A stretch of DNA of 64,000 bases from Streptomyces profundus (GTDB taxonomy: Bacteria > Actinomycetota > Actinomycetes > Streptomycetales > Streptomycetaceae): NCBI RefSeq assembly GCF_020740535.1, contig NZ_CP082362.1:7189501-7253500 (forward strand). The letters are read 5' to 3'. Made by a program: the position numbers and the translations under genes. Numbering within the stretch: position 1 is the stretch's first letter; each line of letters opens with the position of its first letter. The notes beneath the pieces are model-generated. The model saw nothing but the letters and a program-made list of their open reading frames with translations, searched no databases and was not told the DNA's origin. Shown here in pieces: positions 28,119 through 38,900 of the stretch.

Positions 28119-29360
28119 ATGAACGTTCTCGTGGTCGGCGCGGGCATCGGGGGACTCACCCTCGCCCTCGAACTCCATCAGGCCGGCATCCCCTGCCGCG
28201 TCCTGGAGGCGGCGCCGCGGATCCAGCCGATCGGCGCCGGCATCAACCTGCTGCCGCACGCGGTGCGCGACCTCGCCCGGCTCGACATCGCCGAAAGCCT
28301 GGAGGCCACCGGGGTCGAGACCCGCGAGTCGGTCTTCTTCAACCGCTTCGGCCAGCTCGTCTACCGCGAGCCGGTCGGCCGGCACGCGGGCTACGCGCAG
28401 CCCCAGATATCCATCCACCGGGGCGACGCACAGCTGGGCCTGCTGGCCGCCGTCCGCGAACGGCTCGGCGAGGGGGCCGTCGAGCTGGGCCGGCGCGTCA
28501 CCGCCGTCGCCGACCGGGAGGACCACGTCGCGGTCACCGTGACGGACGCGACCACCGGCGCCACCGGCACCGAGCGCGCCGACGTCGTCATCGCCTGCGA
28601 CGGCATCCACTCGGCGGTCCGCGCGCAGTTCTACCCCGACGAGGGCACCCCCCGGTACTCCGGCGTCACCATGTGGCGCGGCGTCACCCCCTGGCCGGCG
28701 TTCCTCACCGGCGCCAGCATGGTGCGCGCCGGCTGGCTCGCCTCGGGGAAGATGGTCATCTACCCGGTCAGGGACCGCGCCGACCAGGCGGGCAACCAGC
28801 TGGTCAACTGGGTCGCCGAGGTGGAACGCCCCCAGCGGGTCAGCCGCGACTGGAACCGCTCGGGGCGCCTGGCCGACTTCATCGACGTCTTCGCCGACTG
28901 GCGCTTCGACTGGCTCGATGTGCCGGGCCTGATCCGGGGGGCCGACACCATCCTGGAGTACCCGATGGTCGACCAGGACCCGCTGCCGCGCTGGACCTTC
29001 GGCGCCGTCACCCTCCTCGGCGACGCCGCCCACCCCATGGTGCCCCGGGGCTCCAACGGCGCCGGACAGGCCGTCCTCGACGCCCACGCCCTGCGCCTGG
29101 CACTGGAGAACAACCCCGGCGACCCCCGCGCCGCGCTGCGCCACTACGAGGCCGAACGGCTGCCGGCCACCACCTCCGTGGTCAGGACCAACCGGATCAG
29201 GCCGCCGGATACGATCCTCAAGGAGGTCTACGAGCGCACCGGCGACCGTCCCTTCGACCGCATCGAGGACGTCATCAGCACCGAGGAGATGGCGGCGATC
29301 TCGGACGGCTACAAGAAGGTCGCCGCCTATGACAAGGACCTCGTCAACCGACAGGAGTGA
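28119..29360 (+). CDS. FAD-dependent aromatic hydroxylase (group A flavoprotein monooxygenase)
   Basis: 413 residues with the three signature elements: GAGIGG (residues 7-12), the DG motif in VVIACDGIHSAVR, and the GD motif in LLGDAAHPMVPRGSNGAGQA. The MVPRGSNGAGQA wording resembles the PhzS branch (decarboxylating phenazine hydroxylase) more than classical 3-hydroxybenzoate 6-hydroxylase. Divergent from the gentisate operon and followed by its IclR gene, so it should make gentisate from a hydroxybenzoate such as salicylate or 3-hydroxybenzoate, or from a related ring compound. The precise substrate is open. Confidence 0.85.
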   Translation: MNVLVVGAGIGGLTLALELHQAGIPCRVLEAAPRIQPIGAGINLLPHAVRDLARLDIAESLEATGVETRESVFFNRFGQLVYREPVGRHAGYAQPQISIHRGDAQLGLLAAVRERLGEGAVELGRRVTAVADREDHVAVTVTDATTGATGTERADVVIACDGIHSAVRAQFYPDEGTPRYSGVTMWRGVTPWPAFLTGASMVRAGWLASGKMVIYPVRDRADQAGNQLVNWVAEVERPQRVSRDWNRSGRLADFIDVFADWRFDWLDVPGLIRGADTILEYPMVDQDPLPRWTFGAVTLLGDAAHPMVPRGSNGAGQAVLDAHALRLALENNPGDPRAALRHYEAERLPATTSVVRTNRIRPPDTILKEVYERTGDRPFDRIEDVISTEEMAAISDGYKKVAAYDKDLVNRQE

Positions 29361-29361
29361 C

Positions 29362-30201
29362 GTGTCAGCCACGCCAGGACGCCCCCCTTCCGTCGAGGGG
29401 TCACCCCCCTCGCACGGCGCGGGGGACGGCACCGCCGAGGATGCCCCGCCGCCCTACAGCCTCACCTCGGTGGACAACGCCCTGCGGCTGATCCACGCCC
29501 TGGGGGAGCACGGCGAACTCCGCGTCTACGAGGCCGCCGACCTGCTCGGCGTCGCCCGGTCGACCGCCCACCGGCTGCTGTCCACGCTCACCTTCCGCGG
29601 CTTCGCCACCCGCGCCGGCGGCCACGTCTACCGCCCGGGACCCGCGCTGGCGGACGCGGGACTGCGCGCCCTGGGCCGCCTCGACCTGCGGCAGGTGGCC
29701 AAACCCCATCTCAGGGCGCTCTCCGAGGACACCGGGGAGACGGTGCACCTGGTGGTGCTTGAGGGCAACGGGGCCCGCTTCGTCGACGGGGTGGAGAGCG
29801 CCCAGCCGCTGCGGGTCGGGCTGCGGATCGGCATGGTCCTGCCGGCCCACTCCACCTCGGCTGGCAAGGCCATCCTCGCCGCCCTCCCGCCCGAGCAGGT
29901 CCGCTCCCTCTACCCGCGCGGGGTGCAGACCCTCACCGGCCGCACCCTGGCCAGCCTGGAGGACATCGAACGACATCTCGCCACCGTCGCCCGCGTCGGC
30001 TACGCCACCAACCACGGGGAGAGCGCCGAGGACGTGTCGGCCGTCGGCGTCGTGATCCGCGACCACACCCGGGCGCCGATCGCCGCCATCGCCGTCGCCG
30101 CCCCGTCCGAGCGGCTGCTGCGCCCCCGCATCCCGCTGATCGCCATCCGGATGCACCGCGCCGGCCTCGCGATCAGCGGGGACTACGTCAGCCCCCGCTG
30201 A
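29362..30201 (+). CDS. IclR-family transcriptional regulator of the gentisate cluster
   Basis: 279 residues from GTG 29362, chosen for AGGAG four bases upstream; it starts one base after the hydroxylase stop. A disordered Pro/Ser-rich leader of about 30 residues precedes the winged HTH (about 35-95, VYEAADLLGVARSTAHRLL) and the IclR effector domain (about 105-275). Same genomic logic as the Corynebacterium gentisate locus, where an IclR-type regulator controls the pathway genes. The 3' end overlaps the convergent oxidase gene by 19 bp. Confidence 0.9.
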   Translation: MSATPGRPPSVEGSPPSHGAGDGTAEDAPPPYSLTSVDNALRLIHALGEHGELRVYEAADLLGVARSTAHRLLSTLTFRGFATRAGGHVYRPGPALADAGLRALGRLDLRQVAKPHLRALSEDTGETVHLVVLEGNGARFVDGVESAQPLRVGLRIGMVLPAHSTSAGKAILAALPPEQVRSLYPRGVQTLTGRTLASLEDIERHLATVARVGYATNHGESAEDVSAVGVVIRDHTRAPIAAIAVAAPSERLLRPRIPLIAIRMHRAGLAISGDYVSPR

Positions 30202-31517
30202 TCCGGCGCCGCCCCGAGGACCCGGTCGAGGTAGGGGTTGGCGAAGGTGCCGGCCGGGTCGAGGCGGTCGCGGACGGCCCGGAAGTCGTCGAAGCGCGGG
30301 TAGCGCCCGCGCAGGGTGTCGGCGGCGAGCCAGTGGAGCTTGCCCCAGTGCGGCCGGCCGCCCACCGCGTCGGCGATGGCGGCGACGGCGCGGAAGTACC
30401 GCTCGTACGGCAACCGGTGGTACTGGTGCACCGCCACATAGGCCGTGTCGCGCCGGTAGGCCGTGGAGAGCCAGACGTCGTCGGCCGGCGCGAAGCGCAC
30501 CTCCACCGGGAACGCGATCCGCTCGCCGCTGTCCGCCACCCAGCGGTGGATCGCCCGCACCACCTCCGTCACCGACTCCCTGGGGACGGCGTACTCCATC
30601 TCGCGGAAGACGACGCGGCGCGGGGAGACGAACACGCGGTGCGACTCCTGGGTGTAGGCGCGCGCCGAAAGCGCCCGGCCGCTGAGCGCGTTGAGCCGGG
30701 GTATCGCCCGTGGCGCCGCCGAGCCCAGCCGACAGACCGCCTCGAAGAGGGTGTTGGAGAGGAACTCGTCGTCGAACCAGGCCCGCGCCCGGCCCAGCGG
30801 ACGGGGCCGCTCGCCCTCGGCGAGCCGGTTGTTGCGCTTGGTGAGGGCGAGATCGGTGTGCGGGAACCAGTAGAACTCGAAGTGCTCGTTCCGCTCCAGG
30901 AGTTCGTCGAGGCCGCCGAGGACGTCCGACAGCCGCATGGGCCCCTCGGCGGCGTGCAGCACGAAGGCGGGCTCGCACTGGAGGGTGACGCTCGCGATCA
31001 CCCCGAGGGCGCCGAGGCCGACGCGGGCGGCGGCGAACACGTCGGGCCGCTCGTCCGCCGAGCACCGCACGACCGAGCCGTCGGCGAGGACGAGCCGGAG
31101 CGCCCGCACCTGCGCCGCCAGGCCGCCCGAACGGGCCCCGGTGCCATGCGTGCCGGTGGAGATGGCGCCCGACACCGTCTGCCGGTCGATGTCGCCGAGG
31201 TTGGTCATGGCCAGGCCGTGTGCCGCCAGCACGGTGTTCAGCCGGTGCAGCGGCATACCCGACTCGACGGTGACCAGCCCGGAGCGGGTGTCCACGTCGA
31301 TCGGGGCGTCCAGCGCGTCCATCCGCAGCAGCACCCCGTCGGTGACGGCCACCCCGGTGAACGAGTGGCCGCTGCCCACCGCCTTGACGCGCAGCCCCTC
31401 GCCGACGGCCCGCCGGACGGCCAGCGACAACTCCTCGACCGTGGCCGGGTGTTCCACCCGCGCCGGGCGCGCGCTCGCCGTCCCCGACCAGTTCCGCCAC
31501 CCGGTCGCAGCCGTCAT
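30183..31517 (-). CDS. sugar-lactone oxidase (D-arabinono-1,4-lactone oxidase family, FAD)
   Basis: 444 residues. N-terminal FAD-binding PCMH domain with VGSGHSF (His51, the usual covalent FAD site in aldonolactone oxidases) and AISTGTHGTG near residue 125. C-terminal ALO domain ends with the conserved PHWGKLHW. ATG 31517 is taken because a strong AAGGAGGAG precedes it. The family oxidises aldono-lactones or alditols at C1/C2 with oxygen. Divergent from the racemase-fold gene at 31636; a symmetric 13-bp element lies between them. Physiological substrate unknown. Confidence 0.88.
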   Translation of the reverse strand: MTAATGWRNWSGTASARPARVEHPATVEELSLAVRRAVGEGLRVKAVGSGHSFTGVAVTDGVLLRMDALDAPIDVDTRSGLVTVESGMPLHRLNTVLAAHGLAMTNLGDIDRQTVSGAISTGTHGTGARSGGLAAQVRALRLVLADGSVVRCSADERPDVFAAARVGLGALGVIASVTLQCEPAFVLHAAEGPMRLSDVLGGLDELLERNEHFEFYWFPHTDLALTKRNNRLAEGERPRPLGRARAWFDDEFLSNTLFEAVCRLGSAAPRAIPRLNALSGRALSARAYTQESHRVFVSPRRVVFREMEYAVPRESVTEVVRAIHRWVADSGERIAFPVEVRFAPADDVWLSTAYRRDTAYVAVHQYHRLPYERYFRAVAAIADAVGGRPHWGKLHWLAADTLRGRYPRFDDFRAVRDRLDPAGTFANPYLDRVLGAAPDQRGLT

Positions 31518-31571
31518 CTCCCGCTCCTCCTTGAGGTTCCGCGCCGCACCACGGGTTCCCCCTGGCGGCGA

Positions 31572-31584
31572 CACCGTTACGGTG
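31572..31584. promoter_or_regulatory. palindrome in divergent promoter region
   Basis: CACCGTTACGGTG, perfectly symmetric around its central base, midway between two divergent starts (31517 and 31636). Could be an operator for both genes; no regulator gene is adjacent. Confidence 0.35.
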
Positions 31585-31635
31585 GTCGGCATCCGGCCGA
31601 CCGTCGCCGGTGCACGGCCAGGACCGGAGGCCCGG

Positions 31636-32862
31636 ATGAGCGCACCCGCCACTATGCCGCAGGGGGCCGTCGGCGACGAGACCCACGAACGGCTGGAACG
31701 CGCCACGGCCGCCTTCGAACCGCCGTTCGCGGTCGTGGACCTGACCGCCTACGACGCCAACGCCGCCGACCTCGCCCGCCGGGCGCTCGGCAAGCCGATC
31801 CGGGTGGCGAGCAAATCGCTGCGCTGCCGCGCCCTGACCGAACGCGTCCTGGCCCGGCGCGGCTTCCGGGGCGCCCTCGCCTTCACCCTGCCGGAGGCCC
31901 TCTGGCTCGCCTCCGACCACGAGGATGTGGTGGTCGGCTACCCCACGGCCGACCGCGCCGCCCTGCGACGCCTCGCCGGGGACGAACTGCTCGCCCGCCG
32001 GGTGACGTTGATGGTCGACTCGGTCGAACACCTCGACTTCCTGCGGGAGGCCGCCCGCCCCACCCCGAACCTTCCGCTGCGTCTCTGTCTGGAACTCGAC
32101 GCGTCGCTACGCCTGTTCGGCGACCGACTGCACATCGGGGCGCGCCGTTCCCCCGTCCACACCCCCGCCTCGGCCCTGTCGCTGGCCCGCGCGGTGGCAG
32201 ACCGCCCCGAGTTCCGGCTCGTCGGGCTGATGGCCTACGAGTCGCAGACGGCAGGCGTCGGGGACGCCCCGCCCGGATCCCCGCTGCGCGGCCTCGCCGT
32301 GCGGGCGATGCAGCGCGCGTCCGCCACGGAGCTGCGCGAACGCCGCGCCGCGGTGGTGGCCGCCGTCCGCGCGGTCGCCGACCTCGAGTTCGTGAACGGC
32401 GGCGGCACGGGCAGCCTGGAGCGCACCGCGGCCGAGCCGGCGGTGACGGAGGTGGCCGCCGGCTCGGGCCTCTACGGCCCCGCCCTCTTCGACGGCTACC
32501 GCGCGTTCCGGCCGCGCCCGGCGGCCTACTTCGCGCTGCCCGTGGTGCGCCGGCCCGCCCCCGATGTCGCCACGGTGCTCGGCGGCGGCTGGACCGCGTC
32601 GGGGCCGCCCGGCCCCGACCGGCTGCCGCTGCCGGTGTTCCCCGCCGGCCTGCGCTTCCGCGCCATGGAGGGCGCCGGCGAGGTCCAGTCCCCCTTGCTG
32701 GGCCCCGCCGCCCGACGGTTGCGGATCGGCGACCGCGTCTGGTTCCGCCACGCCAAGGCGGGCGAACTGGCCGAACACGTCGACGCGTTCCACCTGGTCG
32801 ACGACGACCGGATCGTCGCCGAAGCCCCCACCTACCGCGGCGAGGACCAGGCGTTCCTGTGA
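31636..32862 (+). CDS. alanine-racemase-fold amino acid deaminase/aldolase
   Basis: 408 residues. N-terminal PLP barrel related to D-threonine aldolase and D-serine dehydratase, with the likely PLP lysine Lys60 in IRVASKSLRC. The C-terminal beta domain carries FRHAKAGELAEHVDAFHL, whose histidines resemble the metal-binding pair of this family. ATG 31636 has GGAGG five bases upstream. The family cleaves or dehydrates beta-hydroxy D-amino acids. It shares a divergent promoter region with the lactone oxidase. Not obviously part of the PKS-NRPS operon, from which it is separated by a terminator. Function by fold only. Confidence 0.8.
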   Translation: MSAPATMPQGAVGDETHERLERATAAFEPPFAVVDLTAYDANAADLARRALGKPIRVASKSLRCRALTERVLARRGFRGALAFTLPEALWLASDHEDVVVGYPTADRAALRRLAGDELLARRVTLMVDSVEHLDFLREAARPTPNLPLRLCLELDASLRLFGDRLHIGARRSPVHTPASALSLARAVADRPEFRLVGLMAYESQTAGVGDAPPGSPLRGLAVRAMQRASATELRERRAAVVAAVRAVADLEFVNGGGTGSLERTAAEPAVTEVAAGSGLYGPALFDGYRAFRPRPAAYFALPVVRRPAPDVATVLGGGWTASGPPGPDRLPLPVFPAGLRFRAMEGAGEVQSPLLGPAARRLRIGDRVWFRHAKAGELAEHVDAFHLVDDDRIVAEAPTYRGEDQAFL

Positions 32863-32866
32863 CGTC

Positions 32867-32906
32867 GGGGTGAGGGCCACGCCGGCGGCGGCCTGGCCCT
32901 CACCCC
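32867..32906. terminator. strong bidirectional hairpin
   Basis: Perfect 13-bp stem (ggggtgagggcca / tggccctcacccc) with a 14-nt loop, in the 52-bp gap between the convergent racemase-fold gene and the NRPS gene. It marks the 3' end of the biosynthetic operon. Confidence 0.75.
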
Positions 32907-32914
32907 CGGGAGGA

Positions 32915-35900
32915 TCAGCGGGGCTCCTCGTCGAGGGCCTTTCCGGTCTCGTCGCGCAGGAGCGCGACGTAGTCCTCGGTCCAGGACGCGATCGTCTCCC
33001 GGTCCCAGAGGTCGGCCGAGTACTCCACGGCGCCCTTCAGGATGTCGTCGGTCGGGCTCAGTATCATGATGAACTCCGCCCGGGACGCGGCCGGGGCGAT
33101 GTCGTCGACCAGGGCGGTCACCCCGGGGAGGTCCATCCCGGTGTCCAGCGAACTCTCGTAGGCCAGGCCGAACGGCAGGGCGTCCGGCATCTCCACGCCC
33201 CGGCGTTCCCGCATGAACGGTGCCACCCGGCGCGGCGGCATGGCGTGCTCCATGCCCCGCAGGACGGAGCCGCCGACCCGGTCGGTCAACGCGGTGAACG
33301 AGCCCGTCCTGGCGTCGCGCACCCGCAGGGCGAAGCCGCTGGCGGTGCAGCCCACCAGCGACTCGAACGCGTGGTTGACGCGTCCCGCGTAGGAGATGTT
33401 CAGCAGCACCTCGGAGCGCTCCGCCTTCTCGGCCAGCAGCCGGCCGAGCGCAGCGGCCGTCACCACGAAGGGCGTGGTCCTTCGGCGGGCGGCCAGCCGT
33501 TCCACCTGTGAGCGGACCTCGGCGGGGACGGTGAACTCGACCACCCCGCCCTGGCCGCTCAGGGCCTTGGGCCTGGGCCGGTCCAGGGGCAGGTCCACCG
33601 CGAAGGGCGCGTCGACCAGCTCGTCCAGCCAGAACTCCGTGCGGCGCTCACCGGTCGCCCGGATATGTTCGGCCTGCCAGCGCGCGTACTCCACCTGCTG
33701 GGGAGGCTCGGGCGGCAGGCCGTGGTCCGCCGTCCCCGCGAGGGCCGCGCGGTAGAGCGCGGCGAGGTCCTTCAGCAGCACCGTCAGGCCCCAGCCGTCG
33801 CAGGTGCAGTGGTGCAGGACCAGCAGCAGCACCCACTCCTCGGCGCCGACGCGCAGCAGCGAGGGCGCGAGGACATCCCCCGCGAACGGGTCGAGCGGGG
33901 TGTCCGCCGCCTTCAACGCGAGGCGGCGCACCAGCGCGTCCCGCTCCGCCGCCGGCCGCGAGGTCAGGTCCCGGACGGGCAGCTCCAGGGGGATCGGCTC
34001 CAGCACCTCCTGCCGCCAGGAGTCGGCGTCGGCCCGCACCAGGCGGGTGCGCAGCGACTCATGACGTGCCGTCACCCCGTCCAGCGCGGCGCGGAGCGCC
34101 TCGGGGTCCAACGCGCCGGTGAGGGTGATCCGCAGGGCCACGTTGAGGACCTGGGGCCTGGAGTGCCGGGAGTGGATGGTGGCGAACCTGGTCTGCTGCT
34201 CGGTGACCGGGCCCCGGCGCACCACCCTCCTGGCGGCTGGGCTCCCGGAGGCGCCGCCGGTCAGGAACTCCGTCACCGCCCGCAGCGTGGGCTCCTGGTA
34301 GAGGTGGGAGAGCGGGTACTCGACGCCCCACTCCTCCCGGAAGCGGTTCACCAGCCGCATCACGGTGATCGAGTGCCCACCCAGATCGAAGAGGGAGGCG
34401 TCCTGATCGACCTCCGACGGTTCGAGATCGAACTCGGCCGCCCACAACTCCCGCAGCCGCGCGCCCCGTTCCGGTGAGTGAGCCTCGGCTTCGGGAGCCG
34501 GGGCGTCGTCGGGGGAGACGCGGAGGTCGGCCGGTGGCAGCCGCTCCCGGTCCAGCTTGCCGTTGGCCGTCAGGGGGAGTTCGGCGAGGACGCCCCAGGC
34601 GCGCGGCACCATGTACTCCGGCAGCCGGTCGGCCAGTTGGCGCGCCAGCCGGCCCGCCCAGGCCCGTCGTCCACCGTTGCCGACGGGGGTCACCGGGACC
34701 ACATGGGCGTCGAGGACGGTCTCGCCGCTCTCCCGGCGCCGGCCCACCACGGCCGCCCGGCGCACCCCGTCCAGCCGGCCGAGGAGCTGGGCCACCTCCT
34801 CCGGCTCCACCCGGAACCCACGGATCTTGACCTGGTCGTCGACCCGGCCCACAAAGGCGAGTCGCCCGTCCGTGGTCCAGCGCACCAGATCGCCCGTCCG
34901 GTAGTAACGGGCCCCGGCATCGATGGTGAAGTGCCCCTCGGTGAGGTCGGGGCGGTGCAGATAGCCGGCCGTCACCCCGGGGCCCGACACCAGCAGTTCG
35001 CCCACCGCGCCCACCCGCACCGGCTTCTCCGAGTCGTCCACCACCCGCAGGCGCACGTTGTCGACCGGACGGCCGAGCGCGATCACCTCCTCGTCCCCCT
35101 CTGTGGGCGGCGCCACCGTCCCGGCCAGGCAGAGCACCGTCACCTCGGTCGGACCGTAGACGTTGACCGTCTCGTACACGGCCTCGGCCCGGGGCCGCAC
35201 CCGCATCGTCTCGCCGCCCAACAGCAGGTGGCGCAGAGGTGGTTGGTCCGCCGCCGGCAGCCGCAGCAGCTGCTCGCCCAGCGCCGTCGGCAGGATGCTG
35301 AAGGCGATGTCCCGCTCCCCGTACCAGCGGGCCAGGGCGCGCGGGTCCCTGCGGACCGCCTCCCCGGCCACCACCAGCGTGCCGCCCGCCGTCAACGCCG
35401 GCCAGATCTCCAGCAGGGAGGCGTCGAAGCTCTGCCCGCAGACCACGGCGCTCCGGTCCCCGGCCGTGAAGGCGAAGCGCTCGTGCTGCCAGGCGCAGAG
35501 GTCGACGAGGCTCCGGTGGGTGAGCGGCACGCCCTTGGGCACCCCGGTGCTGCCCGAGGTGTAGACGACACAGGCGGGGGCTCCGCCGCCCGTCCCGGCC
35601 GGTGCCTCGGCGTCCCCCGCCGGGGCGGGCGCGTCCGGCGCCAGCACCGCCACGGACGCGGGCAGCCGCAGCGCGGCGGCGCCGGCCAGGTCGCTGATCA
35701 CCGTGTGGGCCCGGCTCTCCTCGATCACCCGCGCGGCGCGGGCGGCGCCGAGCGACGGGTCGAGCGGCACATAGGCCGCGCCCGCCTTCAGCACCGCGAG
35801 CAGCGCCACCACCAGGTCGGCTGAGCGGGGCAGCCACACGGCGACCACCCCGCCGGGCCGCCGCCCGAGCGCGGCGGCGAGCCGTTCGGCCCGTTCGTCC

Positions 35901-38900
35901 AACTCCCCGTAGGTCAGCGCCGTGTCGTCGGCCAGCACCGCCGGCTGCCCGGGTCGCTGGGCCGCCAGCCGGGCGAACCAGGCGTGGACGGTGGTGTCGG
36001 CGACCGGCCGCACCGGGCCCAGCTCCCAGCTCTCCGGCACCTCGTCGCCCTCGGCCACCGCCGTGGGCGCCGGTCGGGGAAGCCGGGAGAGCGGGGTGTC
36101 GGGCGCGGCCGTCGCGGCGGCCAGCAGATCGCGGAAGACCGCGAAGAACCCGTCGACGGTGCCGGGGTCGAACAGGTCGGCGTTGTACTCCAGATGGCAG
36201 CGGACGCCGTCAGGACCGTCCGTGAAGTAGACCGTCAGATCCGTCAGCGCCTTGTCGGGGCCCGCGTCCAGCGGGACGGCCTCGACGCCGGGGAGGTCGA
36301 AGCGGAACGGCTCCGCCGACTGGAACTCCGCACAGGTCTGGAAGACCGGCGTCCGGTCCGTCCCGCGCGGGGGCGCGAGCGCGCGCACCACCCGCTCGAA
36401 CGGCGTCCCCGCGTGGTCGTAGGCGTCCAGCGCGGTCCCGCGCACCCGCTCAAGCAGCGCCGCGAACCCGGGGTCGCCGGAGAGGTCGACGCGCAGGGCG
36501 ACGGTGTTGACGAAGAAGCCGACGAGGTCCTCCGCCTCCCTCGGCCGCTCCGACACGGGCACGCCGACGATCACCTCGTCCTGCCCCGTGACCCGGCGCA
36601 GCATCGCCGCCCAGCCGGCCAGCAGGGCCATAAACGGGGTGGCCCGCTGGCGCCGCGCCAACTCCCTTATCGCCCGCGACAGTTCGGGATCGAGGGCGTG
36701 GAAGGTCGCACGGCCGTCCGAGGTCATCCGCGCGGGCCTGGGCCGGTCCGTAGGCAGCGCGAGGACGGGCAGGTCCCCGCCGAGGGCGCGCGTCCAGTGC
36801 TCCAGATCCCGTGCGCCGGCGGCGCTCTCGCCGGCGGCCCGCCGCTCCCGCGCGTAGTCGGCGTAACTGAGGGTGAGGGCGGGGAGCCGGGCGGGCGTGC
36901 CGTCGTGTTCCGCCCGGTAGAACGCGGAGAGGTCCCGGCTCAGTACGGTGGCGGACGCCGCGTCGACGGCGATGTGGTGGAAGGACAGGACCAGCGTGTG
37001 TTCATCGGTCCCCGTGCGCACCAGGCGGCTGACGAACAACGGGCCACGTTCCAGGTCGAAGCGGCGGGCGCTCTCCGTCGCGAGCGCCTCCCGGACGGTC
37101 TCCTCCGGCTGCCCGGTGCCGTCCACCACCGCGAAGTCGGGATCGACCGCGTCCGTCACCCGTTGCACGGCCGACTCGCCCGCGGGGTGGTAGACGGTGC
37201 GCAGCCCCTCGTGCCGTGCGATCAGCCGGCGCAGCGCCGCGTGCAGTGCCCCGGTGTCCAGGGCGCCGCGCAGCCGGATCGCCTTCACCTCGTTGTAGGC
37301 GGTGCGTCCGGGGAGCAACCGCTCCAGGAACCAGATCCGTTCCTGGCCGGGCGAAAGGGGGGCGTCGGCGCCGGGCGCGGGCGTGGGCGCGGGCCGGTCC
37401 AGGTCCCGGTGTCGGCGGCGCAGCTCGTCCAACCGGGGGAGTCCCGCCCGCAGTTGCTCCGGGGTGACGCCGAAGTCCACCAGCGCGACGATCTCGTCGG
37501 CACCCGCGTCGGCCACCGCCTGGGCCACCGCGAGGGCCGAGTCCACGTCGCCGATCAGGGCCCGCTGGTCGCAGTAGCGGCCATAGGCCCGCCGGAACAC
37601 CACATCCAGATCGTCCTCGCTCAGCGACCGCAGATCCGTCGTCAGCCCCAGGCTGTTGGTGACGCCGCTGAACAGGGCGAGCGAGGCCCGCATGTAGCGG
37701 GCCATCGGCTGGTACGCCTCGGCGCGGGCGGTGTCGTGGTCCTCGCCCAGATAGGTGTGCAGCAGGACGGCCACCCGCCCGGCGGCCGGATCCAACCCGT
37801 GCCGCGCCCGGGCGGCCCGGTAGCGCGCGATGTTCTCCCTGAGCTGGTCGACGGACTGGGTCATCAGGTTGGTGACGATCCCCAGATCGTGCTCGGCGGC
37901 GCCCTCATACGACTTCGGGTTGCCGACCACCGCCGTGTAGCAGGGCGGCAGCGGCTGGACGGGGCGCGGGAAGAGCCGGATCTCGCGCTCGCCGTCCCCC
38001 GTCCTGCGACGCAGCGCGTCGCCCCGCCACAGGGCCCGCACCTGCTCCAACTGCTCGTACAGCTCCTCCTTGTGCCGCCCGAAGCGGTCGGGGAAGAAGA
38101 CGAAGTCGTCGGCGTTCCAGCCGCTGGCGACCCCGAGGCCGATCCGCCCGTCGGAGAGGTTGTCCACCATGGACCACTCCTCCGCCACCCGGATCGGGTC
38201 GTGCAGCGGGAGGACCACCGAGCCGGCGTTGAGCCGGATCCGCTCGGTCTCGCGGGACAGCGCCGCCGCCAGCACGGCGGGGTTGGGGAAGAGGCCGCCG
38301 AACGAGTTGAAGTGGCGCTCGGGCATCCACAGCGAGCTGAAGTCGTGCCGGTCCCCGAACCGGGCGGCCTCCATGAGGAGTTCGTAGCGCCCCTCCTCGG
38401 CCTCGTTCTCCGGATAGTCGCCGAAGAAGTAGAGCCCGAGGTCCGCGCGGCGCTGCTTCACCACCGGGGCCGTCGCACGTGGGACCGGGGCGGCGGCTGG
38501 CCGGGCCGGCGTCACGCGGTCGGTGGGGAAGAAGCCGCCGGCCCTGAGATCCCGCAGCGACCCCCGAACGGCGTCGGCGATCCGCTCGACATCGCCGTCG
38601 GTGTGCGCGGTGGACAGGAAGAAGTTGCGCCACTCCCAGACATGCACCCCGCGCAACATCAGGTGGTAGTAGAGGAGTTCCAGGTCGGCGTGGTGCTCGA
38701 AGCGGAACTGCGAGCCGAACCAGCGCATCCGCAGCGGGAACTCCTCGGCCTCGAAGAAGCCGTTGAGCGAGGTGGCCAGCTCCGCCGTGCGGGCGTTGAG
38801 CCGCTCCTGAAGCCCCGGGCCCCGCTCCTTCAGATGGGTGAGGACGGCGCGGGCCGCCGTCATCGACACCGGGTGCTGGAGGTAGGTGCCGCCGAAGAAC

